A stretch of 64,000 bases of DNA from Nephrocerus scutellatus (GCA_947095585.1 OX352766.1:23922939-23986938); one strand, 5' to 3'. Positions 21,816 to 31,938 are shown, counted from the first letter of the stretch. Translations and numbers: made by a program. Notes: generated by a model not told the origin, from the sequence alone.

Positions 21816-21984
21816 CATGTAAGTATGAAACAGAAGAGGGTCGAAAGACCCCGCTAATTATTGGAGTGTGGTTTGGCGGTTGGGTACTCTTGGCTGAGGA
21901 TCCGTGTGGTGGTTAAGAAGGACGTCATAATGCTTAATACCGAAAGGTGGGTAAGGGGAGGGCTCGCCCTCAAATTATATAATC
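21816..21984 (+). other. Type I 3' UTR of E4
   Basis: Short tail with ACC-GAAA-GGT and GAGGGC-tc-GCCCTC hairpins, like E0. Confidence 0.72.
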
Positions 21985-21998
21985 TGTCCCCATCTACT
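21985..21998 (+). repeat. R1 target-site sequence between E4 and E5
   Basis: TGTCCCCATCTACT. Confidence 0.88.
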
Positions 21999-22863
21999 CA
22001 GTTGTGTTTCAGCAGCAGTACTGAACGGTTGAGTTTATTCGTAGTGCGCATTGTGCGGAAAACAATAAATTTATTACGGGACCAAACAGACAATTTATTT
22101 GACAAACACGGAAAACCCAAAAAGTAATTTTTATTACTACAGACCGTCACAAAATTAATTTTCATTACTTAACAAAAGTAATTTTAATTACTAGAAGAGA
22201 TATAGACAAGACGAGGACAAAACAAATCAACGGACAAACGAAATTAGTGGGAAATTCCAAACGCACAAGTAATTTTTATTACTTTCATACACAAGTGTGT
22301 GTGTGTGTGTGTGCGGGACAAAAGGGACAACGTGAAAGAATTTTTCGACCTGAGTGCGTAGTACGTCGCGCAGGTAGAAAATATTCAAACGTGAAATTCC
22401 TAAAAACCGTCGAGTTCTTCATAAAAAGTTATAAAACGTGATTTTCAGCAAACGTGATTTTCGTAAAAGCCGTCGCGATTTTTTCGTTTATAAAAAGCCG
22501 TCGGCACTTATTCAGTGTATTCACGAAAATGAAAGGAAACAACGCTGGAAAGGGAAGAAGACCGAGAAAGCCAGAGGAGTCAGCAGAAAAGCCGCCATTA
22601 AGCGACGGTGAAGGCAGAAAAAATGGTCTTTGAATACGGAGAAGAAACCAACATGTAAGATCTTTAAATATATTAAGTTTTATAGTTTTATTTATATGTT
22701 ATAAAAAAAAAAGGGATCGAAAGTCCCCGCTAATTGTTGGAGTGTGGTTTGGCGGTTGGGTTCTCTTGCCTGAAGGATTCGTGTGATGGTGAAGACGAGA
22801 CACAACTTAAATGCTTAATACCGAAAGGTTGGTAAGCAGAGGGCTTGCTCTCAACATAACTGC
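21999..22863 (+). mobile_element. E5: short internal-deletion derivative at the R1 site
   Basis: 865 bases with a target sequence on each side. A complete leader is fused, after the first 31 or so codons of ORF1, to the last codons of ORF2 (MVFEYGEE) and a type I 3' UTR. Both ends needed for mobilisation are kept and all enzyme coding is lost, the usual form of a non-autonomous derivative. The leader has dyads (about 22122-22192) and a GT run (about 22294-22312). Confidence 0.85.
22529..22633 (+). pseudogene. Residual ORF1 start of E5
   Basis: A 34-residue frame: a Lys/Arg-rich start (MKGNNAGKGRRPRKPEE) and a short acidic stretch, ending at TGA 22631-22633 just after the deletion point. The last codons come from the ORF2 end in a different frame. 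It matches the basic N-terminus typical of the other ORF1 proteins here. Too short to be functional as Gag. Confidence 0.6.
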
Positions 22864-22877
22864 TGTCCCCATCTACT
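22864..22877 (+). repeat. R1 target-site sequence between E5 and E6
   Basis: TGTCCCCATCTACT. Confidence 0.88.
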
Positions 22878-23098
22878 CAGTTGAATGGTGACATTCAGAG
22901 CAAGCAGACGTGCTAAAAATTTAAGCGCTATAGTGAAAAACAGTGAGTTGATAATCAAATTTGTTAAAACCCACGGGAAAGAAAAAGATTAAATTTAAAT
23001 TAAATTTAAGTACTTTTATTGCTGGAAATTTTCCGAGAATTGCGGTGAAGCGGTTCGTTGTGAAAAGAAAAATTTATTACTGGCAAACACAAGTGCGT

Positions 23099-23155
<57 letters not shown>

Positions 23156-23346
23156 TGGGTGTGTGTGGGTGTGTGTACGCGCAGGTATAGCCTGAACGAT
23201 CTGCATAAAACAAAGAAGAAAAGAGAAGAAGAACTATTATTATTGTGTGTAAAAGCCGTCGGCATTTCAAAATCAAAAACTGTCGGCATTTCTTTAAGTG
23301 AATAAATAAAACGAACTAATTGAACAAAATTATAAGTGAACCCAAA
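22878..23346 (+). promoter_or_regulatory. E6 leader with 5' hairpin, GT tract and GCCGTCGGC box
   Basis: A perfect hairpin TGAATG-gtga-CATTCA lies at 22882-22897, four bases into the element. A long GT run spans 23100-23150 and grades into a GGGTGT-rich stretch to about 23180. GCCGTCGGC is at 23255-23263, with a variant at about 23280, shortly before ORF1a. Confidence 0.6.
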
Positions 23347-23511
23347 ATGGAAAGTGACACTTGTGCTGACATGGGCCCACCGAAGACGAAATCAAAGCAT
23401 AAGAAGAAACCAAAAACATCAGAAGCTGGTGAAGACGTCTACTCCACTGATGCACACAGTAGCAGAGACGAGGCCGAGTCTAGGAAAATGGCGAGAAAAA
23501 AAAACCCATGA
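23347..23511 (+). CDS. E6 ORF1a (basic N-terminal part of Gag)
   Basis: 54 residues, rich in Lys and Ser/Asp (KTKSKHKKKPKTSEAGED; SSRDEAESRK). It ends AGA AAA AAA AAC CCA TGA. The heptamer A-AAA-AAC (23499-23505) fits the -1 slippage consensus, and the stop overlaps the ORF1b ATG as ATGA. E11 has the same arrangement with different flanking codons. It is likely the N-terminus of one Gag protein made by frameshifting, or a separate protein coupled by reinitiation. Which of the two is unresolved. Confidence 0.65.
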   Translation: MESDTCADMGPPKTKSKHKKKPKTSEAGEDVYSTDAHSSRDEAESRKMARKKNP

Positions 23512-24594
23512 CCACGATTAATCTACCCGGGGTAAGTTGTTTAATAAGTCGTAGTTAAGTAGATAATAGTAGTACCAGCATAACAGCTGATAGCGCTATT
23601 AAGTCAAAAAATTGCAGCACTAATGTGACTCCAAAAAACAAAAGAAGAAACACGGACATTGAGTCAATAAGAGCTATCTCCCAGAAGATGATAGAACTGC
23701 TGAAAAGCCAACGATTAGACGGTGATATCGTTTTAGATTTCATGAGCGTGGCAAATGAGTACGAAGACTTTATAACAACGCTAATTGCCACGAATGAGCA
23801 CCTACGAGGTAAATTAGACTGCCTCTTAACGCGAGAAACAGTGGCTCCTCTTAGCCGTTTTGCCCCAACTCCTGCAAAGTTGATCCCAGCACAAAAGTTG
23901 ACCGTGCTTTCACCGGTGGTAATACCAAAACCTGTAGAAACTTGGGCAACTGTGGTGGGAAGCAATGACTCGAGCATCCCACCAGAAGTAGTAAAAAAGA
24001 TGATTTTAAATGAAGTAGGGCCTACCCTTGGTGTAAGGGTCCATGAACTAAAAACCATGAAGTCTGGAGACATACTGCTTAGTACTCTTACTAAGGCCGA
24101 ACGCAGCAAGATTGCTTCGTATAAGAAGTTTGAGGAAATTGGCTTGGCTGTCAAAGTCAATGAAAAAATCGGCCCTAAAGTAGTGTTGCTTGATGTCCCG
24201 TCTAACATCTCAAACGAACAGCTGAAGCCGTCCTATCAGACAGGGCCCAGATGCAACCTCGAATGTTGTCCTTGAGGGTACCAAGCAGATTATTGATGAG
24301 CTCGTCAATGCTTAACGCTGCTATGTACTCTGGTTTTCCTTCAGGGTACGTCCACATGATCCGGTTATTGGGTGTTTCCGCTGCCTTGGCCATACACATC
24401 GGGTATCTGAGTGTAAAGCCAAAGAAAGTAGGTGCAGGCACTGCAGCAAGCCAGGTCATGTGGCCTCAAAGTGCGAAAATCAGGCACACTGTAGAGATTG
24501 TGCCTTCAAAGGTCTACCTGCCGAACATCCAATGATGTCAGCTGCATGTCCGGTTTACGGCACTCTAGTTGCTAGGGCGAACTCCAGACATTAA
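23508..24594 (+). pseudogene. E6 ORF1b (family C Gag-like body), broken
   Basis: ATG 23508 within ATGA. TAA at 23556-23558 ends the first reading. The same frame continues through a helical segment (IRAISQKMIELLKSQ), PKPVETWATVVGS and GVRVHELKTMKSGD. A deletion near 24235 shifts the frame. The rest has a TAA near 24313 and then the knuckles CFRCLGHTHRVSEC, CRHCSKPGHVASKC and CRDC-x8-H-x6-C, ending ARANSRH. TAA at 24592-24594 overlaps the ORF2 ATG (TAATG). Confidence 0.86.
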
Positions 24595-27500
24595 TGGTTG
24601 TAATTTTACAACTTAATTGTCAGGGCTCGTATGCAGTTATGTGCGATCTCGGCGAGCACCTTTATGTGCTGAACGCCAGCCTTGCGTTGATACAAGAGCC
24701 CTATGCAGTTAACGGCTGCGTAAGGGGTCTCCCATCCACCATGCGCATTTTTCCTGATTCTAGGATGAATGCCGCGGTGGTGGTCAATGATGTCAACATT
24801 GAATGCCTATCTGTTAGTGACAACACAGACGAGTGGGGATCCTGCGTGTGGGTCAAGGGTGACTTTGGGGAGTTTTACTTGGTCAGTGTTTACTGCAAGT
24901 TTAGCGAGCTTTTGGAACCATATTTGATTTATATGGAATCCATACTGCAACGGGCAGATGGCACACCGACGATTTTTGGCATTGATGCTAATGCTTCCTC
25001 ACCGCGGTGGTTTAGCAAGCCTGGACGCTCGTCCAGCCAGCGTAGAACAGCCAGGGGTGAGGAGCTTGCTGAGATGCTCGTCGCAAACTCATGTCACGTG
25101 CTTAATGTGCCATCAGACGGTTACACGTTTGATGGACCTCGGGGCGTGAGTGACATCAATGTGTCATTCTGTAGTTGCTCGGCTGGTGCTCTCCATCTTC
25201 GCTGGAAACTACTCACTGGGATGGGAATCAGAGACCATAGTTTGATTGAGATAATCCTTGATGGGATCGAGGATGCTCAACCGACTGTGGTTCCAAGACG
25301 GTGGCGCACTGGTCATGCTGACTGGGATGTCTACGCTGAGCGCATAAAAGAGGAAGCTTCAAGCTTTCCACTTAGCCGATACAGCTATCTAAGTATTGAC
25401 CAACAAATCTTGTTGATCGATGCTTGGATGGTCTCCGTGAATAATAGTATGTTCCATAGGGTTAAAAGGGTTAACCCTAAACGTACTAAATGGTGGAATC
25501 CTGAGTTAAGCGCTAAACGTTCGTGGCTGAGGCGTCTTAGAAAAGCTTACCAAAGAGCCAGAGCTGGCGATGAGCAAAGGGTTAATCACTTCAGATTAGC
25601 TTATCAGCGTGGCACACGTGAACACGAAAAAATGATCATCAAAGCAAAAGAGGACGATTGGAGGCGCTTCGTTGGTAACAACAATAGCGATCCATGGGGT
25701 GAAATATACCGCATTTGTAGAGGAAAACGTGTGTCAGAGGTGCGTGGCATTCGTGTCAACGACCATGTATGTCATACATGGGCTGATGGTGTGAGAGCAC
25801 TTCTAGAGGAGTTCTTTCCCGGTGCCCGACAGCCGCTATTTGGAACCATGAATCGGCTTGGATACGGAGATGTCCCATCTCTGGATCCATCTGAGTTGTG
25901 GGAATGCATGGCGGCGGTAAAGTCCCGGAAATCTCCTGGAATGGACGGGATGACTGGCGAGATGTGTAAAAGCATCTAGCGTGCTATCCCGAACCATATA
26001 ACGTTGATGTTCCGGAAGTGCTTTGACTCCTGCTACTTTCCAGCCGCTTGAAAATGCGCTAAAGTGGTAGTGCTGCTGAAGTCACCAGACAAGTTGCGCA
26101 CTAACCCTTGTTCCTACCGTGGCATTAGTCTCCTCCCAGTACTTGGAAAAGTGCTGGAGAGAGTAATGGTGCGTAGGCTTGAGGGTGTTGCAGCAAGTCT
26201 GATGTCTGACAGACAGTACGGCTTCAAAACTGGGAAAAGTACTGAAGATGCATGGCTGTACGTAAAAGACAGCGTACACTGCAGTCGAAGTCGATACGTT
26301 TTTGCTATCTTTGTAGATTTCAAAGGCGCTTTCGACTATCTCAGTTGGGACAGCGTGATTGAAAAGCTGATTGAACTGGGCTGTCGTGAAGTACCTCTTT
26401 GGTTGAGCTACTTCTCTGACAGACAAGCGTGCTGTGTTGGCACTATTGAAAGCGTCAATAAGCGTGACAACCGTGGCTGTCCTCAGGGATCCATCTGTGG
26501 ACCATTTATATGGAACCTTATGATGGACACCCTCCTAGGACGGCTAGCAGAGCTCTGCAAATGCTGTGCCTACGCGGATGATTTAATCATCCTCGTTGAA
26601 GGCGAATCGCGGCTTGAGCTTGAACGGAAGGGTGCGGAACTTATGTCTGTCGTCCATAACTGGGGGTCCGACGTTGGAGTTGACGTATCACTGGAGAAGA
26701 CCGTGTCGATGTTGCTGAAAGGCAAACTATCGGCCAGTCGACATCCAACGGTTAGACTCAATGGGTCTAACATTAGATACGTCAACCAAGTCAGATACCT
26801 TGGTATTAACATGAGCGAACGCATGAACTTCCTCGTGCACCTTTCTGAGCTTAAAAAGCGACTGCTAAGCATTGTAGGACCAATGCGTCGAGTCCTTCGT
26901 TCCGAATGGGGCCTGGATAAACGGGCAGTGCGTACCATATATGGTGGCCTATTTGTTGCTTGTGCAACATATGGAGCATCGGTTTGGTACGATACTGCTA
27001 TGCTTGTCAGAGGTAGAGCAAAGATAAACTCTTGCCAGCGCGTTGCCTTATTCGCATGCTTGCCGGTCTGTAGAACTGTATCTACAGATGCTATTCAGGT
27101 TCTAATGGGTGTTCAACCTCTTGATTTGGAATTGATCCTTACGTCTTCAAGATCAAGAGGAATAGGCCGTTCCTGCAAAGCGATTGGCTGACGGCTAGTG
27201 ATTTTGAAAATCGCAGTCTTGCCCAATGTAAAGAACTCATCGAAGATGCTATGATAGCTAGATGGCAGTCCAGATGGAATCAATCCACAAACGGCAGAGT
27301 AATGTTCGCGTTCGTCAATGACGTTCTGTACGCCCAAACGAGCCCGTGCTTTGCTCTTAGCCTTAAGCTGGGCTTTCTGCTCACTGGCCATGGCAGCTTG
27401 AATGCATTTTTGCATGCGAGAGGCCTCAGTGAGACGGCGAGCTGCAATTGTGGATTCCCCAGAGAGGACTGGTCACATGTTTTATGTGACAGGCCGATCT

Positions 27501-27658
27501 ACTCTGACTTGAGGGATATGCATGCAATGGGCATCAGGTCAAGCAATGGCGGATTTACTTTTGAATCTGCCTTAAGCTCTAGGGAAAGCTTTGAATGCAT
27601 AAAATATTTGCCAAAAATGCATTTGAACGACGTGCAAGTAGATAACTTGCTATCGTAG
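24594..27658 (+). pseudogene. E6 ORF2 (endonuclease-RT), broken
   Basis: Begins at ATG 24594. The endonuclease is complete in sequence: LNCQ, QEPY, GIDANASSP, RDHSLIE. TAG at 25977-25979 and TGA at 26049-26051 both replace Trp codons that E11 keeps as TGG. The RT from 26064 has FVDFKGAFDYLSW, PQGSICGPF and YADDLIILVEG. A deletion at about 27137 shifts the frame, and the C-terminal part with CNCGFPREDWSHVLC is read from 27251 to 27658. Few lesions compared with E1 and E2, so it probably died more recently. Confidence 0.88.
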
Positions 27659-28153
27659 CACCAGCTAACTGATCATAACAGTAAGCTGAATTTCGTGCGT
27701 AAAACGATGTTTAGAGGGCCACCAGTCCCGAGTTATAAGGAACTCAACTGTAGTAGTTAACTTCGTTGTTAACTGCGAAAATCCGACCAGAGATTCGTCT
27801 GGTACCACGGGAGCCCACGGAAGGAGTTCTTCCGTCCCCGGCTATGAGGTAGGCCCCCTTGTGGGAGTATCGTGGTGGCTGTGGTTGACACCCAAATGCG
27901 GGTAGAGTATTTACTCAGCGTGAGTTCTTACTCGGCGTGGTGTTGCATTTTCCAACCGGGTGCCGTGACCCATAGATCGGCAGAGATTTAGATAGGTCTC
28001 GCTCCCATCAGTGAGAAATTGGAGCCTTACACTCTAATGATACTGATACATTCACAATAGTAATATTGTGGATGGGCGTTGATTGACGTCTAAAATTCAA
28101 TGCTGTCTGAATAGGACCGTGGGGTAGAACTTTCAATGCAGGTATCCACGTTA
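27659..28153 (+). other. Type II 3' UTR of E6
   Basis: C-type tail with conserved blocks, but the GAGCTGGG half of the long hairpin has been lost (GGGAGCCCACGG instead of GGGAGCTGGGGAGCCCACGG), while ACGGAAG...CTTCCGT remains. Confidence 0.7.
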
Positions 28154-28160
28154 ATCTACT
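28154..28160 (+). repeat. Half of an R1 target sequence between E6 and E7
   Basis: Only ATCTACT survives after TTA; the TGTCCCC half was deleted with the end of E6. Confidence 0.7.
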
Positions 28161-28340
28161 GGGCTGTGGGGTCCGACTGCAGCATAATACCTATCAGTTA
28201 TGTTGCAGGACTTAAAACGGCAGAATAAGAAACGGTTTACTCCAAAAGGAGGACCGCTAAGTAGCAAAATATAAGGAGTGGCTTAAAGGCGAAAGCCAGG
28301 TAAGCCCGGGGCTCAATCCCCAACTCCAACCACGACTTCA
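28161..28340 (+). mobile_element. E7: miniature unit (180 bases) at the R1 site
   Basis: No ORF. It has a stem GCAGCATAA...TTATGTTGC flanked by GTCC/GGAC, then GGC-GAAA-GCC (28288-28297) and GGGG-ctcaat-CCCC (28308-28321). The last 50 or so bases resemble the end of the type I 3' UTR of family B. It is similar to the unit at 40475-40654. Either a 5'-truncated copy of an unknown element or a short non-autonomous family. Confidence 0.75.
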
Positions 28341-28354
28341 TGTCCCTATCTACT
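28341..28354 (+). repeat. R1 target-site sequence between E7 and E8 (exact)
   Basis: TGTCCCTATCTACT, identical to the 28S R1 target duplication as I know it. Confidence 0.92.
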
Positions 28355-28783
28355 CAGATGAGTTGTGGAACTCATAGCGAACAGACTTTTAAAATCGTGA
28401 GCTCATAAGTTGTGAAAATTGCGAAAATTAGAATAAAAATATATTTTAATTTTTATTCTAAGAATTGACGGAGTGAAACAGTAATTTTTATTACTAACAG
28501 TGTAAAGTGTAGATTAATTACTTTCGCCAATCGTGCAGCTGCAAGAGACGAATTACATTGAATCGCACAAGTGTGTTTTTACAACCGGTAACGGCCATAA
28601 AAATCGAGTGTGTGTGTGTGTGCGTGTGTGTGTGTGTGTTAGCGTGAACCACACCGTAAGTGATACCTTGGGCCGATCTCTGTGTGCGCATACCGTGCAG
28701 GTATAATTTGTAAATTCCAGTGAAAAACTAAGATTTTTTAAAAATCCCGACGGCATCTATAACAAGTGCAAAGTGAGAATAGA
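28355..28783 (+). promoter_or_regulatory. E8 leader with 5' hairpin, dyad and GT tracts
   Basis: A perfect hairpin ATGAGTT-gtgg-AACTCAT occupies 28358-28375. A dyad AGTAATTTTTATTACT lies at about 28481-28496 and GT tracts at about 28609-28640. GCAGGTATAA (about 28697) recurs in similar form in E11 and E13. Confidence 0.6.
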
Positions 28784-30125
28784 ATGACGAAAGACAAAAT
28801 GCAGAGCCAAAAGGGCAAAAACCCGAAGACTGCTCTGGAGCAAACTGCCTGCCTGTCACTTAGTGATGATGAAGGAAGTTTAGAGGAACTTCCACAAAAA
28901 AGCAACTACTGGTAGAAAATCCGAGCGTGCTGAAGTAGATGAAGCCAGTACTGCTCTCACTACCGAAGAAAAGAAAAGAGAAGAAAATAAAGACGCGGAG
29001 TCGGACGATAAGGATGAGATGAATAATTACATCGGCGATAAATATAATAAGTTTATAGCAAGACGCGATGTAGCTAATAAGAAGATGCTAAGACTTTGTG
29101 TACCTGGTAAGTTTGATGTAAATGATGCAAAAGAAGTAGCCACCATGTAAAGTGATATATTTGATGATATCCTAGAGTATAATGAGCACCTTTTTAGAGT
29201 TTCAATAGTTGCCAAAAGAACCGAAAAAACGGTAATAAGTAACATGAAGAAATCATTCATGGCTGCTACGAACACAATAGAGTAATCCATCGCAAACATG
29301 TTGAAAAACATGGAAGCTCCACCCAGAGTTGCAACTACTACAACCCAAATCAGGGCTACAGTAGTTCCCCCGGCAGTGGTTTCTAAGCCCGTTGAAACCT
29401 AGTCCATCGTTGTCCGGAGCAAAAACAAAGAAGATTCTCTAAAGGACATAATGAAGAAGGTTAGGACCGAAGTGGGCCCTACTCTTGGAGTTAGGATCCA
29501 CGAAGTCAAGCTGCTGAAAGATGGGGGCGTTGTTATCCGCACCCCTAGCGTTGCAGAGAGAACAAAAATATGTAAAAATGAGAAGTTCTCAGAAGTAGGG
29601 CTGAATGTGGTTAACTCACCAGTCCCTCGGCGGAAGATAGCCATTCAGAATGTACCCGCTGATATAGCCACCGAGGATCTCATGCCTGAGATCCATGAAA
29701 AGAATTTGAAGGATGCTATGACCCTTGAAGTATTCAAGAAGAGGATCTCGGTTGTAAGCCGTCCTAAAAAGGAGGGCATTGATGCAGTAGCTGACGTTAT
29801 TCTGGAGGGTTCTGACCAATTGATTGATTCTCTCCTTGGTGCTGGCCGCTGCTATATTAAGTGGACATCTTGTGGGGTAAGATCACATGATGCACGATAT
29901 GGCTGCTTCCGATGCCTCTCGTTTGGTCATCGGGTGGCAGACTGCCCTCTGAAGCAGAATGTGTGTCGTCGTTTTGGCGGCCAAGGGCACGTGGCTGCAC
30001 GGTACGTCAAATCGCAGCACTGTCGCAACTGCGAACTGAAGGGTCAGGCTGCTGACCATCCCATGATGTCAGCACTCTGCCCTATCTATAGCGGAATTGT
30101 TGCTAGGGCAAATGCCAGGCATTAA
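28784..30125 (+). pseudogene. E8 ORF1 (family D Gag-like), broken
   Basis: ATG 28784 starts a basic region that stops after 44 residues (TAG). The following frame has an acidic segment (EEKKREENKDAESDDKDE), TAA at about 29147 and TAG/TAA stops near 29284 and 29400. The longest open part (29451-30125) includes MKKVRTEVGPTLGVRIHEVK, SPVPRRKIAIQNVPADI and the knuckle region. Knuckle 1 is intact (CFRCLSFGHRVADC). Knuckle 2 lost its second Cys and last Cys (CRRFGGQGHVAARY). Knuckle 3 is CRNC-x8-H-x6-C. It lacks a partner ORF2. Confidence 0.85.
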
Positions 30126-30650
30126 AATGCCGAACAAATGGTCGTAAGACCACGCTGACTCAAGTTGTGAAACTACGGCGCTGAAAGGTCCACCAATACC
30201 TGCGTTGTAAGGAACTCAACTGCAGTAGTTAGCTACGTTGCTAACTATGAAAATCTGACCAGAGATTCGTCTGGTACCACGGGAGCCGGGGAGCCCACGG
30301 AAGGATTTCTTCCGTCCCCGGCTATGAGGTAGGCCCCCTTGTGGGAATATCGTGGTGGCTGTGGTTGACACCCAAATGCGGGTAGAGTATTTACTCAGCG
30401 TGAGCTCTTACTCGGCGTGGAGTTGCGTTTTCCAACCGGGTGCCGTGACTCATAGATCGGCAGAGATTTATTTATGTCTCGCTCCCATCAGTGAGAAGAG
30501 GGAGCCTTATACTCCAATTGATACTGATACATTCATAATAGTAAAATTATGGATGGGCGTTGAATGACGTCTCAAAATCAACCCTGTCTGAAGAGGGCCT
30601 TGGGGTAGAACTTTCAATGCAGATATCCACGTTAATCCAAAGACACTTCA
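30126..30650 (+). other. Type II 3' UTR of E8
   Basis: Begins right after the ORF1 stop. It has the nested GCCGGGG...ACGGAAG...CTTCCGT...CCCCGGC hairpin (about 30281-30323). It is nearly identical to the tail of E9. Confidence 0.75.
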
Positions 30651-30664
30651 TGTCCCTATCTACT
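30651..30664 (+). repeat. R1 target-site sequence between E8 and E9 (exact)
   Basis: TGTCCCTATCTACT. Confidence 0.92.
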
Positions 30665-31206
30665 CACTCACTCTTTGTCAGTGAATCGTGAGCAGTGCGC
30701 TTTTTCGATGCTTAGCAAAAAATTTATTTCGAGTTGTAAATTTTCGCTATAAATCGGAAATTAAAGTTGACATATCGGTATATCCAGTCTGTCTGATGAC
30801 AATTTGAAAGTTTTGCGGAGAAATTTGAAAGATTTTTGCCTAAATTCGTTAATTTAGTGTTCGATAATTCGATTACATTAAAAATACATTTGTGCGTGTG
30901 TCGGCGCAATTTATACAAGTTTGTGTGTCACCAAATCGCCATTTGTGAAAAATTTTGTAAGAAATTTAATTCACACGGCGTGTGTGTGTCGCCAGTTTAT
31001 CCGCCGTGCGTGTGTATAACACGTGATCAGTGCGTGATCTGTACTGCCAGTGCTGGTAGTGATCACGTGATCAACGAGTGATATTGAAAATTTTTTGGTA
31101 ACAATTTTGTACTGGAAAAGATTATCATTAGTGTGTGTGTCGGCGGAAATATTTTTTAAAAATATTTTCATATTCAAGTGCGAGTGAGACGGGGAAAATT
31201 TTTTTT
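30665..31206 (+). promoter_or_regulatory. E9 leader (family A-like)
   Basis: It starts with a hairpin TCACT-ctttgtc-AGTGA (30668-30684). CACGTG occurs at 31020 and 31064, the latter inside the 14-base palindrome TGATCACGTGATCA. It has GTGTGTCGCC / GTGTGTCACC repeats. Almost identical to 32570-33111. Confidence 0.6.
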
Positions 31207-31384
31207 GCACTGGTTGCTGCCAACGAACACCTGCAGGGTGCATGAGGAGTTAGCCGCTGCGGATAGACGTGGCCGTGGTCCCACTGGGACCTGGCCCCTC
31301 CCCAGATGTCGCTAGTTGGTCCTCCATCCGGAGCTCCAGCTGTTCCGCCAGATGCTGTGCCGAAACCGGTGATTGAATGAAAAT
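31207..31384 (+). pseudogene. Fragment of family A ORF1 in E9
   Basis: Matches E2/E10 ORF1 around ALVAANEHLQG, DRRGRGPTG and the proline-rich part (PPSGAPAVPP), ending at PKPV. It lacks 11 bases near 31245, loses ACATA near 31291, and has no start codon. A non-coding relic. Confidence 0.8.
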
Positions 31385-31938
31385 AATTTATCGTTAGTAG
31401 CTTTTTTTTTTTGTGGTGGGGTTGATGGTTGATGACGGGGAATGTTGATGATCATCAGGGATGGGGTCGGTGGGAGGAAATGGGCGATGGGGTTATGTCT
31501 TGGGAGCTACGGGTAACGATGGGGGTGATGGATGGAAATCGGTGTGTTGGGTGGTCAAAGGGGATGGAATCGCAAAAACAGTCCAAGCGTTTAGCCGTGA
31601 AAAGGTAACAGACAGAATGACAGACAGAGTTACTTTCACATTTATAATACCAGTATTAGTATGATATTAATGTTTTTTTACGAAAGGCATTTGTTATATT
31701 GTAGAAAACATACAATGTAAGAAGAAATGATAATAAAAAAAATATCCCAGTGTATTGGAGTCCATACGTAGCGCTAAAAGCCTGTCTAATTAATGTTAAT
31801 ATTTAATAAACAAAATACAAGTAATTACGTAAAGCAACAGTAAAACACAAATTAAATTACTTTACTTGAATCAAATATTGACATTTGGGTGACTTTGTTT
31901 TGACAATTAGAATTGAACATTGACGTTCAAGTGAAGCG
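31385..31938. other. Unknown module, copy 1
   Basis: It begins ATTGAATGAAAATAATTT right after the ORF1 fragment and ends TTGACGTTCAAGTGAA. A G-rich first half is followed by an AT-rich second half with GACAGACAGAGTTACTTTC and CATTTATAATAC, a motif common in insect interspersed repeats. No credible ORF. Probably a foreign insertion carried along by duplication; the class is unknown. Confidence 0.55.

Larger units (their letters stand above)
20353..21984 (+). mobile_element. E4: Gag-only R1-site element (type I tail)
   Basis: 1632 bases bounded by target sequences on both sides. A B-like leader is followed by a D-type ORF1 and, directly after its stop, by a type I 3' UTR; there is no ORF2. The join (GGCACTAACATGTAAG) suggests a deletion from the ORF1 stop to the last codons of ORF2, as the same ACATGTAAG occurs at the ORF2 end in E5. 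Confidence 0.85.
22878..28153 (+). mobile_element. E6: family C R1 element, dead
   Basis: Full layout (leader, ORF1a, ORF1b, ORF2, type II 3' UTR) but with nonsense and frameshift changes in all the large ORFs. The 3' end is clipped: TTAATCTACT (28151-28160) shows that the last 20 or so bases of the tail and half of the target sequence were deleted. Confidence 0.9.
28355..30650 (+). mobile_element. E8: Gag-only family D element (type II tail)
   Basis: 2296 bases between two exact target sequences. Leader and ORF1 are followed directly by a type II 3' UTR, with no trace of ORF2. It is the second Gag-only element in the array, but with the other kind of tail, so the two were not made by one deletion event. 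Confidence 0.85.

Noticed and set aside
23006..23289. Minus-strand ORFs rich in His-Thr
   Set aside because: They are translations of the GT microsatellite in the E6 leader and have no independent support.
28161..28340. Miniature units as a CRISPR-like or satellite repeat
   Set aside because: Only four copies, each bounded by R1 target sequence, with tail structures of R1-type elements.
31461..31664. 67-codon Gly-rich ORF in the unknown module
   Set aside because: Low-complexity GGTGATGG sequence; indels disrupt the frame in the second copy at 34100-34230.
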